The notes beneath the pieces were generated by a model. The model made no database searches, was not told the origin of the DNA, and was given only the letters and a program-made list of their open reading frames with translations. A stretch of DNA of 64,000 nt from Lachnospiraceae bacterium XPB1003. Its GTDB lineage: Bacteria > Bacillota > Clostridia > Lachnospirales > Lachnospiraceae. Position 1 is the first letter of the stretch; every line of letters starts with the position of its first letter. Both the position numbers and the translations under genes were made by a program. The DNA is taken from NCBI GenBank assembly GCA_900102065.1, contig FMVK01000001.1:124001-188000 (forward strand), read 5' to 3'. Positions 45,622 through 53,759 of this stretch are shown here, piece after piece.

Positions 45622-46851
45622 TTACCAGAAAACGTGAGCTCCTATCACAATACCGTCATGATTACCTGATCGTCTGAAGTGTGTTGCCGAGCCAACATTG
45701 GAATATCCGTCCAGCGCTGCCTGTGCTGCCTGCAGACACTGCGGCTTAACGCCTGCGGCAATGGTTCTATCCACCTTGCCCGAGCCTGCCGGAGTAAACT
45801 GTCCCGATGCATATATGACACCGTATATGGTTGAAGGATATGCCGCACTTCGGACACGGTTCATTACAACCGCACCTACCGCTACCTGACCCTCATAGGA
45901 CTGATTACCGGCTTCGCACTGGATGAGCGCTCCGAGCAGAGTAACGTCTGCCGCCTCAGCCGCATAAGCACCGTACTGCTGGTGTCTTCCCGCCTCTTTG
46001 GCTGCTGCCGCCGCCTTTGATGCCGCCGCTTTGGCCGCCGCTTTTTCAGCAGCTTCCTTCTCAGCCTTCTCACGAGCCTCGATAGCCGCCATGGTCTCAC
46101 CGTAATCTATGAAATATTCCGTTGAAACATATTCACCGGAAATGAATCCGTCAGCACCTTCAAAGTCTATGGCAACCCATCCGTCTTCTTCATAAAGAGC
46201 TTCAAACACATCTCCGTCAGCCACCATTCCGAGACAGGGAGCATCAACAGAAGGCGTCTCTCTGACTCTGAGCGTCTGCCCCGTAACCGTTGCACGAAGA
46301 GTTACCACATCATCATATAAAGCTTTTGCGTCATCGCCGAAAAGCAGATAGTCATTTTTTACCCATCCGCATACATCTCCGGACTGTACCTTGGTCCAGC
46401 TGTCCGTATATTCAATGATATATGCACCGCAGTCTTTGTAAAGCTTGCCGACACGTTCGGATTCCTCGTTCGACTCGGCTCTGACATTAACAGACTCGTT
46501 AACATCGGCCATGACAAGCTCTCCCGGATTCTGCCAGTAGAGCGCAGCCTGCTCATCGAGTATCTGCTGCACTTCCGAATCATCGGGAATTACATTTGTC
46601 TCAGTGGCATCCGCCGACCCTGCGGTCAGATAGCCTCTGCCGTATTTGATTGTACATGGAGATCTGTCTTCAGAAGTTTCGCCCGCAGCCTCTTCGGGAT
46701 AAAGCGTCAGACTGCACGGAAGCGAAACGTTAACACTCTCGGCCGTGTCCGCAGAAACTGCGCCCGCCGTTCGAAGCTCATCCTTGTTCGCGATGACAGC
46801 GGCTGTAAGAGAACATACCGCCGCTATAGAAACCCAACCGACTGCTTTCAT
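45622..46851 (-). CDS. Secreted cell-wall hydrolase (SleB/CwlJ type) with SH3b domains
   Basis: 409 aa. An N-terminal signal segment (residues 5-20), two bacterial SH3 domains (VNVRAESNEESERVGKLY ... WTKVQSGDVCGWVKNDYLLF and TLRVRETPSVDAPCLGM ... WVAIDFEGADGFISGEYV), an Ala/Lys/Glu-rich linker (about residues 260-295), then the hydrolase_2 domain: LGALIQCEAGNQSYEGQVAV with the catalytic Glu, AVVMNRVRSAAYPSTI, and VGSATHFRRSG. Lytic transglycosylase-type cortex or wall hydrolase. No Shine-Dalgarno before the ATG; see leader. Monocistronic. Confidence 0.9.
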   Translation of the reverse strand: MKAVGWVSIAAVCSLTAAVIANKDELRTAGAVSADTAESVNVSLPCSLTLYPEEAAGETSEDRSPCTIKYGRGYLTAGSADATETNVIPDDSEVQQILDEQAALYWQNPGELVMADVNESVNVRAESNEESERVGKLYKDCGAYIIEYTDSWTKVQSGDVCGWVKNDYLLFGDDAKALYDDVVTLRATVTGQTLRVRETPSVDAPCLGMVADGDVFEALYEEDGWVAIDFEGADGFISGEYVSTEYFIDYGETMAAIEAREKAEKEAAEKAAAKAAASKAAAAAKEAGRHQQYGAYAAEAADVTLLGALIQCEAGNQSYEGQVAVGAVVMNRVRSAAYPSTIYGVIYASGQFTPAGSGKVDRTIAAGVKPQCLQAAQAALDGYSNVGSATHFRRSGNHDGIVIGAHVFW

Positions 46852-46868
46852 TTGTTTCGCTTTGTTTC

Positions 46869-46883
46869 AAATTGTTACAATTT
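46869..46883. promoter_or_regulatory. Inverted repeat in the hydrolase leader
   Basis: AAATTGT T ACAATTT, seven-bp arms around one base, 18 bases upstream of the ATG in an A-rich leader with recurrent AACAAA units and no ribosome site. Could be an operator or RNA structure. Confidence 0.5.
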
Positions 46884-46898
46884 GTTAAAATTTCGTTT

Positions 46899-46927
46899 AA
46901 TATAGCAGATGAAAATCTATTTGTCAA
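46899..46927 (-). promoter_or_regulatory. Promoter of the cell-wall hydrolase gene
   Basis: Minus strand: TTGACA (46922-46927), 17-bp spacer, TATATT (46899-46904). About 48 bases before the ATG. Confidence 0.8.
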
Positions 46928-46951
46928 ATCAAGCGAAACTTTTGTTCGATG

Positions 46952-48145
46952 TCAGCGGATCACCTGTAAGATATAAAATTTAAGGTAGTATGACTCCGAT
47001 GCAGACCAGAGAATGGGATGATCGGGGGACTGAGTGCGGAATTCAACCTGTCTGAGCCTTACATGGGCAGCCCTTGCCGCATCTGCTATAGCCTGTGTGA
47101 AAAGCTCATAGCTCATGAAATGAGAGCAGGAGCAGGTTGCAAGGAATCCGCCATTCTCCACAAGCTTCATTCCAAGCGTATTGATCTCTCTGTATCCCTT
47201 GGCCGCATTCTTAATCGAATTTCTGGACTTGGTAAATGCAGGCGGATCAAGGATAACAAGGCCATACCTCTTCCCTTCCGCTATCTGCGCCGGCAGGAAT
47301 TCAAATACATCCGCGCACTCATATCTGACGCGGTCTTCAACATGATTGAGAGCCGCATTTCCCGCAGCTGTTGCCAGTGCGGATTCCGAAGCATCAACGG
47401 AGAGCACGCTCTTTGCTCCCGCAAGAGCGGCATTAAGCCCGAAGGAACCTGTATGTGTAAAGCAGTCCAGTACATCCACACCCTTTGCCACAGGCCAGAT
47501 CGCCTTACGGTTGTACTTCTGATCCAGGAAAAATCCCGTCTTCTGACCGTCCTTTACATCAACAATATATTTCACATCATTCTCTGTGATGCGGACATTC
47601 GTATCAAACTCTTCTCCTATGAAGCCTTTTGTCTTCTCAAGGCCCTCTTTTTCACGTTCTTTTGCATCACTGCGTTCATAGACGCCCCTGATAATGATAC
47701 CGTCTTCATCCATTATCTTCTTTAATATAGAAACGATCTGTTCCTTATATCTGTCGATGCCCAGAGCCAGTGACTGAATTACCAGCACATCTTCATATTT
47801 ATCGCACACGAATCCCGGGAGAAAATCCGCCTCTCCGAAGATCACCCTGCATGAAGATATATCCACCGTTTTCTTCCTGTATTCCCATGCTGTCCGTATG
47901 CGCTTTTCGAAGAACGTTTCGTTTATCTCTTCGTTTATGTCCCTGGTGAGTATACGGATACGGATCTTGGAGTTCATGTTTATGAAGCCAAGTCCAAGGG
48001 GATAGCCGTCAAAATCGTGGACCTCCACCACATCTCCGTTTGAGAAGTGTCCCATTACCGACTCTATCTCATTATCAAATATCCAGGCAGCACCGCTCTT
48101 TATAAGTCTGCCTTCTCCTTTTCTGATGGTTACTATACTTTTCAT
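46952..48145 (-). CDS. rlmI: RlmI-type class I rRNA (cytosine-C5) methyltransferase
   Basis: 397 aa. N-terminal PUA domain (IRKGEGRLIKSGAAWIFDNE), an EEHD-like connector, then the Rossmann methyltransferase: VLDCFTHTGSFGLNAALAGA (SAM loop), LVILDPPAFTKSRNS, and GGFLATCSCSHFM, the catalytic Cys segment. Fits the RlmI/YwbD family that modifies 23S rRNA C1962 in E. coli; exact target here is inference. Confidence 0.93.
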   Translation of the reverse strand: MKSIVTIRKGEGRLIKSGAAWIFDNEIESVMGHFSNGDVVEVHDFDGYPLGLGFINMNSKIRIRILTRDINEEINETFFEKRIRTAWEYRKKTVDISSCRVIFGEADFLPGFVCDKYEDVLVIQSLALGIDRYKEQIVSILKKIMDEDGIIIRGVYERSDAKEREKEGLEKTKGFIGEEFDTNVRITENDVKYIVDVKDGQKTGFFLDQKYNRKAIWPVAKGVDVLDCFTHTGSFGLNAALAGAKSVLSVDASESALATAAGNAALNHVEDRVRYECADVFEFLPAQIAEGKRYGLVILDPPAFTKSRNSIKNAAKGYREINTLGMKLVENGGFLATCSCSHFMSYELFTQAIADAARAAHVRLRQVEFRTQSPDHPILWSASESYYLKFYILQVIR

Positions 48146-48190
48146 TGATCAAATCCTTTCGGTAATCACGGATAGCTGACGATCTGCTGC

Positions 48191-48835
48191 TTAATATCCC
48201 AGTTCTTCACCGATAAGGATCACCTTGATGCGTCCCGGAGCACCTCCGCTGTTCCTCCTGGTGATAACGATCTGATTGCAGATGCAGTCCTCGGCAAGGC
48301 AGTCACCGCATCGCCCCGTCTTGGTACAGGGATGCTCCTTACCAAGTCTCACGTTATTCTCGGGTGATGCTATGTTTCTTGCTCTCTTGATGGCGCTGTC
48401 CAGATCCGGAGATATCTTGTTCATGCCTGCGATCACATATACATGAGCAGGTCCGATTATCAGACATGCCACTCTGTTGCCGTTGCCGTCGATATTTACA
48501 AGCTCACCGTCCATTGTTATGGCATTTGAACTCATCAGAAAGTAGTCGGCCGCAGTCTGATTCGTATACATCTCACGTCTTTCTTCCGTTGTCTTCGCGG
48601 TACTTCGGTCCAGAAATACCAGCTTATCGCTGTTCCTTATGGCATCCGCGAGACCCATTTCTTCTATAGTCATTGAACCGCCCCATGTAACAACCGAGCC
48701 CTCAGGCATCTCGGCAAGTATTGCTTCTTTAGCCTGCTCTCCCGTCTCGTAATATGCGGCATCCATTCCTCTCATCTTTATCTTCTTAATGATATTTTCT
48801 GCGGAAATTCTGTAAGTATCGGATTTAACACTCAT
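48191..48835 (-). CDS. LUD-domain (DUF162) protein with C-terminal Cys cluster
   Basis: 214 aa. TWGGSMTIEEMGLADAI, YFLMSSNAITMDGELVN and VYVIAGMNKISPD are typical of the LUD/LutC superfamily linked to lactate or related acid oxidation. After residue about 170 it adds CTKTGRCGDCLAEDCICN, a four- or five-Cys cluster that could bind a metal or Fe-S centre. No lutA/lutB partner is nearby, so the role is unclear. Ribosome site AAAGGAG. Divergent from the gene at 48974. Confidence 0.88.
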   Translation of the reverse strand: MSVKSDTYRISAENIIKKIKMRGMDAAYYETGEQAKEAILAEMPEGSVVTWGGSMTIEEMGLADAIRNSDKLVFLDRSTAKTTEERREMYTNQTAADYFLMSSNAITMDGELVNIDGNGNRVACLIIGPAHVYVIAGMNKISPDLDSAIKRARNIASPENNVRLGKEHPCTKTGRCGDCLAEDCICNQIVITRRNSGGAPGRIKVILIGEELGY

Positions 48836-48916
48836 AACACGACTCCTTTCGCTTCCCCTTTTTGCTTTTAGTTTATATTTGTATTATTATAACTTGAATA
48901 TCGGATAAATTCCCTG

Positions 48917-48945
48917 CCCGGGATTTTTTCATCCGGGAATTTTTA
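48917..48945 (+). other. Terminator-like hairpin in the leader of the 48974 gene
   Basis: CCCGGGAT (48917-48924) pairs with ATCCGGG (48931-48937) with one bulge, followed by AATTTTT. It sits in the plus-strand leader 30 bases before the start, with no plus-strand gene upstream to terminate, so it may be an attenuator. An untested TTGCTT-N17-TATTAT promoter lies upstream. Confidence 0.55.
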
Positions 48946-48973
48946 TCAGAATATTATTCCGGAGGTATCTATC

Positions 48974-49750
48974 TTGTCAGATAACAGACCAGTTACACCC
49001 ATGTTAAAACTCTATATCCTGAAATTCGCATTCAGGCTCAGTGTTTTCTTTACTATATCTGTACTCTATATCAGAAGTAAGATAGAGGCAACAGAATTCT
49101 TAAAAACGCCCATCTTTACAGTCCCGCTTGGGGGATATTCCTTTGGGATCGCACCGCTTCACCTGCTCTGGTGCATGTTCATGATAATGATGTTCAGACA
49201 CATATTTCCCGGATCGGGAAGTCATGTGTCCATGGCTCTTCGCAAGTCAAGAAAAGATACCTATATTGAAGTCCCGGGATACAGTGAGAGCGAACTGCTC
49301 AAGTATATTAAAAGTAAGAACACCCTTGCCTGGTGGGTGCTTCTTGCATGGATAGCCTTAAATGCCGTCGTCGCGGCGCTGTTCTTCACGCATGTGATCG
49401 GCGAAGCCGAACTGATGATGATCACACTTTTTTATTTCATTGGGGATTACGTATGCATATTGCTCTTTTGCCCTTTTCAGACATTTATGATAAAGAGTAA
49501 ATGCTGCGTCAGCTGCAGGATCTTCGTCTGGGGGCACTTCATGATGTTCACTCCCATGCTTTTCATAAGAAGCTTCTACAGCTGGAGCCTTTTCTTTACT
49601 TCTCTTGTGGTTCTGATCCGTTGGGAGATAATATATGCAAAACACCCCGAATGGTTCTGGGAAGGATCCAATAAAGCCCTTCAGTGTGCCAACTGCAAGG
49701 ACCGTACCTGCCGCATCAAGAAGCAGATACGCAAACACTTATTCTTCTGA
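48974..49750 (+). CDS. Polytopic membrane protein with terminal Cys clusters, unknown function
   Basis: 258 aa. Five to six hydrophobic helices (about residues 10-30, 50-70, 110-135, 140-160, 190-210). Two Cys-rich motifs: SKCCVSCR at about 175, and a C-terminal CANCKDRTCRIKKQIRKH. The latter resembles a zinc or Fe-S knuckle on a cytosolic tail. The start is TTG with GGAGG eight bases upstream. Not recognised. Convergent with the MATE gene, nine bases away. Confidence 0.8.
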   Translation: MSDNRPVTPMLKLYILKFAFRLSVFFTISVLYIRSKIEATEFLKTPIFTVPLGGYSFGIAPLHLLWCMFMIMMFRHIFPGSGSHVSMALRKSRKDTYIEVPGYSESELLKYIKSKNTLAWWVLLAWIALNAVVAALFFTHVIGEAELMMITLFYFIGDYVCILLFCPFQTFMIKSKCCVSCRIFVWGHFMMFTPMLFIRSFYSWSLFFTSLVVLIRWEIIYAKHPEWFWEGSNKALQCANCKDRTCRIKKQIRKHLFF

Positions 49751-49759
49751 ATAAGCGTT

Positions 49760-51145
49760 TTAATCCGCCATCTCTTTCTTGATAAGGGCTTTACCCATCC
49801 ATTTTTTCCTGCGCCAGTGATCCATAACAATGAGACCTCTGACACATTCATCCACGGCAGTCCCCATAAAGACTCCCGCAACGCCGATGGAAAGACCGAT
49901 ACCGAATACATATCCCAGTGTCGCACCCAGGCCCCACATGGTTATGAGCCCGACTATCAGAGGATAGACATAATCTCCGGCAGCCTTTAAGCTGCTGATA
50001 AATGTCAGATTCAGACATCTTCCTATCTCTACGAAAATATCCGCAAGCATTATCATATATGCGAGCCTGAACACTTCTTCGTTAACATCAAATATCCTTA
50101 AAGTAAATGGTGAAAGCTGCCAGTTAAGCACTGACATTGCTATGGTTATCGGCATGCTGATCTTTAAGGTATGGAATACCCTCTTGTACGCAATATCTTC
50201 CTTACCTGCACCTACCAGATGTCCGGTTATTATCTGCATAGCCATGGCGCATGAATTGGAAAATACCATTGAAAATGAAATGAGCGTATTACAGTAAACA
50301 CGGGCATTTACGGAATCATCTCCCATGGTATTAACAAATGACAGCAGCACCATCTGATAAAGACTGTAGAAAAAATTCTCTCCGGCGGAAGGCATTCCTA
50401 TCTTGATCATCTTTACCAGCATGGCCATTGGAAAAGGATTTAAGAGCCTTATCGAAAACTTACCTATCTTATTTCCGTAGAAGAATAAGAGCGTAAAGAT
50501 CAACGCTATGGCTCTTGCTACCACAGTTGAAATACCAACGCCGGCAACTCCGAGATCCAGATGCTTTAACGGTCCATAAAGGAAAGTGTAATTACCTGCG
50601 ATATTGATAAGGTTTACGGCAAGAGAGATATACATGCCGATCTTCGTATAACCGTTGCAACGTATGATCTGAAGCATTACGTTGATACATGCCTGCAGGA
50701 AAAGGGATCCTCCTACGATATTGATGTAAGTGAGTGCTTCTCCCCTCATGTTATCGGATATGTTCAAGACATCGGCTATCAGCCCCTTACACAATACAAG
50801 AGCAGCACACAATACGATACTGAATCCGAGGTTGACTATAAATGCAAGGGTATAGATACGGTTCATCTCATCGTATTTTTCCGCTCCCAGATACTGGGCA
50901 ACCACAACAGAGATGGCCGTAGAGATAATGTTGAACATAATGATGAAAAGGAACATTACCTGATTAGCATTGCCGACGGCGCCGACAGAATTCTGGGAAT
51001 AATGGCTCAACATCACAGTATCAACGTTATTGAGAAGGATTCCCAATAGCATTTCAAAAAACATGGGACCCGCGATCACAAGAAGAGGTGTATTCTCATC
51101 TATTACGCGTGCCCCTGTACTCTTTTTCTTATTCTTCATTTCCAT
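49760..51145 (-). CDS. MATE-family multidrug/cation efflux transporter
   Basis: 461 aa with twelve helices in two homologous halves. Typical landmarks: FEMLLGILLNNVDTVMLSHYS in the first half, VGAVGNANQVMFL, and in the second half SAGENFFYSLYQMVLLSFV, with GHLVGAGKEDIAYK. It exports organic cations or drugs with Na+ or H+. A GntR-like palindrome lies just upstream, suggesting repression by an unlinked regulator. Confidence 0.93.
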   Translation of the reverse strand: MEMKNKKKSTGARVIDENTPLLVIAGPMFFEMLLGILLNNVDTVMLSHYSQNSVGAVGNANQVMFLFIIMFNIISTAISVVVAQYLGAEKYDEMNRIYTLAFIVNLGFSIVLCAALVLCKGLIADVLNISDNMRGEALTYINIVGGSLFLQACINVMLQIIRCNGYTKIGMYISLAVNLINIAGNYTFLYGPLKHLDLGVAGVGISTVVARAIALIFTLLFFYGNKIGKFSIRLLNPFPMAMLVKMIKIGMPSAGENFFYSLYQMVLLSFVNTMGDDSVNARVYCNTLISFSMVFSNSCAMAMQIITGHLVGAGKEDIAYKRVFHTLKISMPITIAMSVLNWQLSPFTLRIFDVNEEVFRLAYMIMLADIFVEIGRCLNLTFISSLKAAGDYVYPLIVGLITMWGLGATLGYVFGIGLSIGVAGVFMGTAVDECVRGLIVMDHWRRKKWMGKALIKKEMAD

Positions 51146-51161
51146 ACTCAGACATTCCTTA

Positions 51162-51224
51162 TGTGTATCGTATTAAAGGGTTAAAAAATTGTATACAATA
51201 TAAATAGTTTTTAAATGATACACA
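51162..51224. promoter_or_regulatory. Nested inverted repeat with GntR-type operator core, upstream of MATE gene
   Basis: A perfect 12-bp palindrome ATTGTATACAAT (51188-51199), consistent with GntR-family operators. It is bracketed by TTAAAAA / TTTTTAA and by outer arms TGTGTATC (51162-51169) and GATACACA (51217-51224). All three pairs share nearly the same centre (about 51193). It lies in the 120-base gap before MATE, overlapping likely -10 sequence. Confidence 0.65.
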
Positions 51225-51268
51225 CTTTTAATGTCCGAATCAATAAGGAATTTTTACAAATTAAGATT

Positions 51269-52339
51269 TTATGAATAAGCCTTTTTTAGTCTTTCTATCT
51301 CATCCTTTGTTATCCTGAGTATTGTTCCGTGCCTCTTCTTTAATCTGTCGAAGGAATAATCCTTATCCGAAAGGACTTTCCATGAGCCTTTTGAATTGTC
51401 CCTGTCCTCGATATCCGAAGTCTTAATGGGCATATAACCTGTACCTGCCATATAACGGTCTGCAATGATTCCGTATTCAGGCACATCGGGATCCGTCCTG
51501 TCCGATACATTAAGTTCAAATAATTCCGGTCCCTCAAGGCTTCCGTTGTCCAACGCATCTACGCCTGCATCAGTAAGATCCAGCCCCAACTCGTCGAGAT
51601 CCAGCACTTTTTCCCAACTCTCCGGCACAAGCAGGGTCTTTGTCCTCATGATCCTGATACCGCCTCCGGCTTCGGAATTGTCTCCATCCTTGGATACGCT
51701 GTAATAGTAAGCGCCTATCTTCATGACAGTGGTATCTATTATCTCTCGCTCCCTGCCGTCAGCACTTCCGTCCTTCTGACAGTCGATAAAGAGCTCAGGT
51801 CTTGAAAACTCCTTAAAGTCCTTAGTAGCCACATAGTAGATGGCATTTGGTTTGGCCTTCATCTTCGTGTCGGGATCCATAATGCTGGATGCGAATAATA
51901 TTATATTGCTTTCTGTCTCTTCATCGTAAACGATCTCCGGAGCCCACGCCATTCCCGCATTCTCCGGTGCGGCATTGATAAGTCGCGGTTCGCTCCAGTT
52001 TACAAGATCCTTTGATTCCCAAAGAACAAGGTATGAACTTCCCGTGGTACTTGCATCAAAATATCCCTGGGCATTCTTTACCCATCCGCCGCGATTGAAT
52101 ATGCTCAGATCTGTTGCCACCAGGACAAAATGTTCACCGTCCGGGGTACGATACAGGAAAGGATCTCTTACTCCCTTTTCTCCCACAGTGCTTACCAGCA
52201 CAGGATTACCGTTATTAAGATCCTTAAAATGCAGACCGCCTTCGCTCAATGCAAAATATATCTGTTCTTCATCCGCTCCCTGTTCGCCGATAAAATGTCC
52301 AAACAGATATCCGCAATAATCCCTGTCAGCCTTTTTCAT
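51269..52339 (-). CDS. GH43-like glycoside hydrolase, intracellular
   Basis: 356 aa, no signal peptide. Five-bladed propeller pattern: the catalytic-base region KGVRDPFLYRTPDGEHF, SYLVLWESKDLVNWSEPRLI, GMAWAPEIVYDEE, and IDTTVMKIGAYYYSVSKDG. These match GH43 arabinofuranosidase/xylosidase-type proteins of Lachnospiraceae. A cytosolic site suggests action on imported oligosaccharides. Substrate cannot be told from sequence. Ribosome site GGAGG. Not in a sugar-uptake operon here. Confidence 0.85.
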   Translation of the reverse strand: MKKADRDYCGYLFGHFIGEQGADEEQIYFALSEGGLHFKDLNNGNPVLVSTVGEKGVRDPFLYRTPDGEHFVLVATDLSIFNRGGWVKNAQGYFDASTTGSSYLVLWESKDLVNWSEPRLINAAPENAGMAWAPEIVYDEETESNIILFASSIMDPDTKMKAKPNAIYYVATKDFKEFSRPELFIDCQKDGSADGREREIIDTTVMKIGAYYYSVSKDGDNSEAGGGIRIMRTKTLLVPESWEKVLDLDELGLDLTDAGVDALDNGSLEGPELFELNVSDRTDPDVPEYGIIADRYMAGTGYMPIKTSDIEDRDNSKGSWKVLSDKDYSFDRLKKRHGTILRITKDEIERLKKAYS

Positions 52340-52380
52340 AATATTCCTCCATGTCGAAGCATCCTGTGAAAAGCTTCTTT

Positions 52381-52414
52381 AAAAAACGGCCCCTCCGCAT
52401 TTGCGAAAGGGCCG
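52381..52414 (-). terminator. Terminator of the CAP-domain gene
   Basis: CGGCCC (52387-52392) pairs with GGGCCG (52409-52414), with an inner CGCA/TGCG stem. On the minus strand it is followed by six U. Confidence 0.88.
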
Positions 52415-52424
52415 GTCCGAATGA

Positions 52425-53312
52425 TCAATCGTCGTCTTCTTCTATTTCCTTGGCGTCTCCACCTATGAATATTACCACGCAGTATCCGTTCTCAACCGCG
52501 ATTCCGACCTTCTTATAAACACCGTCTTCTATGGTCTTCATAGCATCGGGATTGTTCTTCCATGAAACGATGGCATCTGCAGGATCTGCTGCATAAGCTA
52601 TTATCTCGCCTTCATATTCAAAGTATTGATGATGGAATCTGATAGCTGAATGGAAATCCGTATGATTAGGTCTCGTGTGTGAGAACTCTTCCTGAATCTC
52701 CTCAACTCTTAACTCCGCTATAGCCTTAAGGCTGTCTGCTCTGTCAACGATATTTACCGGTGAAGACTTGTCGGTTCTTGCCTGATTGATGAAGTTATAT
52801 ACCGAATCAGCATACTGGTTCTCATTATTGATCTTGTTAACGATCTTCTTGTAAAGCTCATCCTGCTCAGCCTTCTTCTTAGCTTCAATAGCCTGCTTTG
52901 AAGCCTTGGCTGCCTGCTCCTGATTAGCCAGTCTTCCTTCGTAAATACCATTGGTGATGTAGTGCTTGTAAAGAGCCATGGTATCTGTTCCTACGGCTGC
53001 GACTACATCGGGATTGGTAGCTGCATAATATGTTGCATCAAAAGCGATATTGCTTCCGAGATAAGGAAGTCTTCCTTCCATAGCACCATAGTTAACCCAG
53101 TGCTGATATAAAGCCTTGGGATCCGTTCCTACTATGGCAACAACATCAGGATTTGCAGCCGCATAGTATTCCGCATCAAAGAATATTCCCGGAGATACTT
53201 CCTTCGGTGCTGCGGATACCTTAAGTGCTCCGAGTCCTCCGAATGCGATTCCCGCGGTGAGAACTGCAGATGCCATTCTGAAAACGATCCTGTTTAAAAA
53301 TTTTTTCTTCAT
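52425..53312 (-). CDS. Secreted CAP-domain protein with two YAA-NPDVV repeats
   Basis: 295 aa. Signal peptide (residues 1-35, ending KVSAA), then two copies of about 40 residues: FDAEYYAAANPDVVAIVGTD ... ALYQHWVNYGAMEGRLP and FDATYYAATNPDVVAAVGTD ... ALYKHYITNGIYEGRLA. A Lys/Ala/Glu linker follows, then a CAP/SCP domain (RVEEIQEEFSHTRPNHTDF, GEIIAYAADPADAIVSW, KKVGIAVENGYCVVIF). The repeats are typical of Lachnospiraceae extracellular proteins. ATG 53312 has GGGAG six bases upstream; an ATG two codons earlier overlaps the ribosome site. Function unproven: wall binding or host interaction. Confidence 0.9.
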   Translation of the reverse strand: MKKKFLNRIVFRMASAVLTAGIAFGGLGALKVSAAPKEVSPGIFFDAEYYAAANPDVVAIVGTDPKALYQHWVNYGAMEGRLPYLGSNIAFDATYYAATNPDVVAAVGTDTMALYKHYITNGIYEGRLANQEQAAKASKQAIEAKKKAEQDELYKKIVNKINNENQYADSVYNFINQARTDKSSPVNIVDRADSLKAIAELRVEEIQEEFSHTRPNHTDFHSAIRFHHQYFEYEGEIIAYAADPADAIVSWKNNPDAMKTIEDGVYKKVGIAVENGYCVVIFIGGDAKEIEEDDD

Positions 53313-53372
53313 AAACATCTCCCTCTCTGTATATATGATTGACTGTTCAGTATTATCCTCTCAGTGCCTATG

Positions 53373-53402
53373 ATTGTAACATTTATACAATGGACGTGTC
53401 AA
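53373..53402 (-). promoter_or_regulatory. Promoter of the CAP-domain gene
   Basis: Minus strand: TTGACA (53397-53402), 18-bp spacer, TACAAT (53373-53378), about 60 bases upstream of the ATG. Confidence 0.78.
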
Positions 53403-53488
53403 AAATGTCGGAAAAAAATTGCAACGCACCCGACATGGGATCCTAAATGCAAATGGACATCTGCGTCAGTTGCTAATAATATGATCAT

Positions 53489-53659
53489 TCAAAGAAGCTC
53501 ATACTGAAGGAATTCGTATTTCAGCCTGCTGCCTTCTACGATGCTCTCGGGGAGAAGGGCTCTGGCCACGCATTTCTCCTCAAGCTCCGGCTTGTCCGGG
53601 CATGTCAGATATGCGTAGTCTCCGTCAATACGATCAACTGTATAAATATATGTCTCCAT
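53489..53659 (-). CDS. DUF3006-like small protein (56 aa)
   Basis: Short gene: METYIYTVDRIDGDYAYLTC at the start, ARALLPESIVEGSRLKYEF further on. The I/V-DRI-DGDYA beginning and LPESIVEGSRL ending match DUF3006, small beta-rich proteins of Firmicutes. AGGAG sits seven bases before the ATG. Its two Cys (residues 20 and 30) are unusual for the family. Independent of the CAP gene, whose promoter lies downstream of this stop. Confidence 0.85.
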   Translation of the reverse strand: METYIYTVDRIDGDYAYLTCPDKPELEEKCVARALLPESIVEGSRLKYEFLQYELL

Positions 53660-53759
53660 TTAAGTTCTCCTTTATCATAATATTCCAAGTCTGAGATCTG
53701 TTATTTTGATTCTGCAAATCGAAATCGTCTTGATTTTTTTCGACAAAGCGTGCTCATAC

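Noticed and set aside
49760-51145. MATE protein as the missing Wzx flippase of the glycan locus
   Set aside because: It lies 25 kb away, has its own promoter and operator region, and matches drug/cation MATE proteins more than Wzx.
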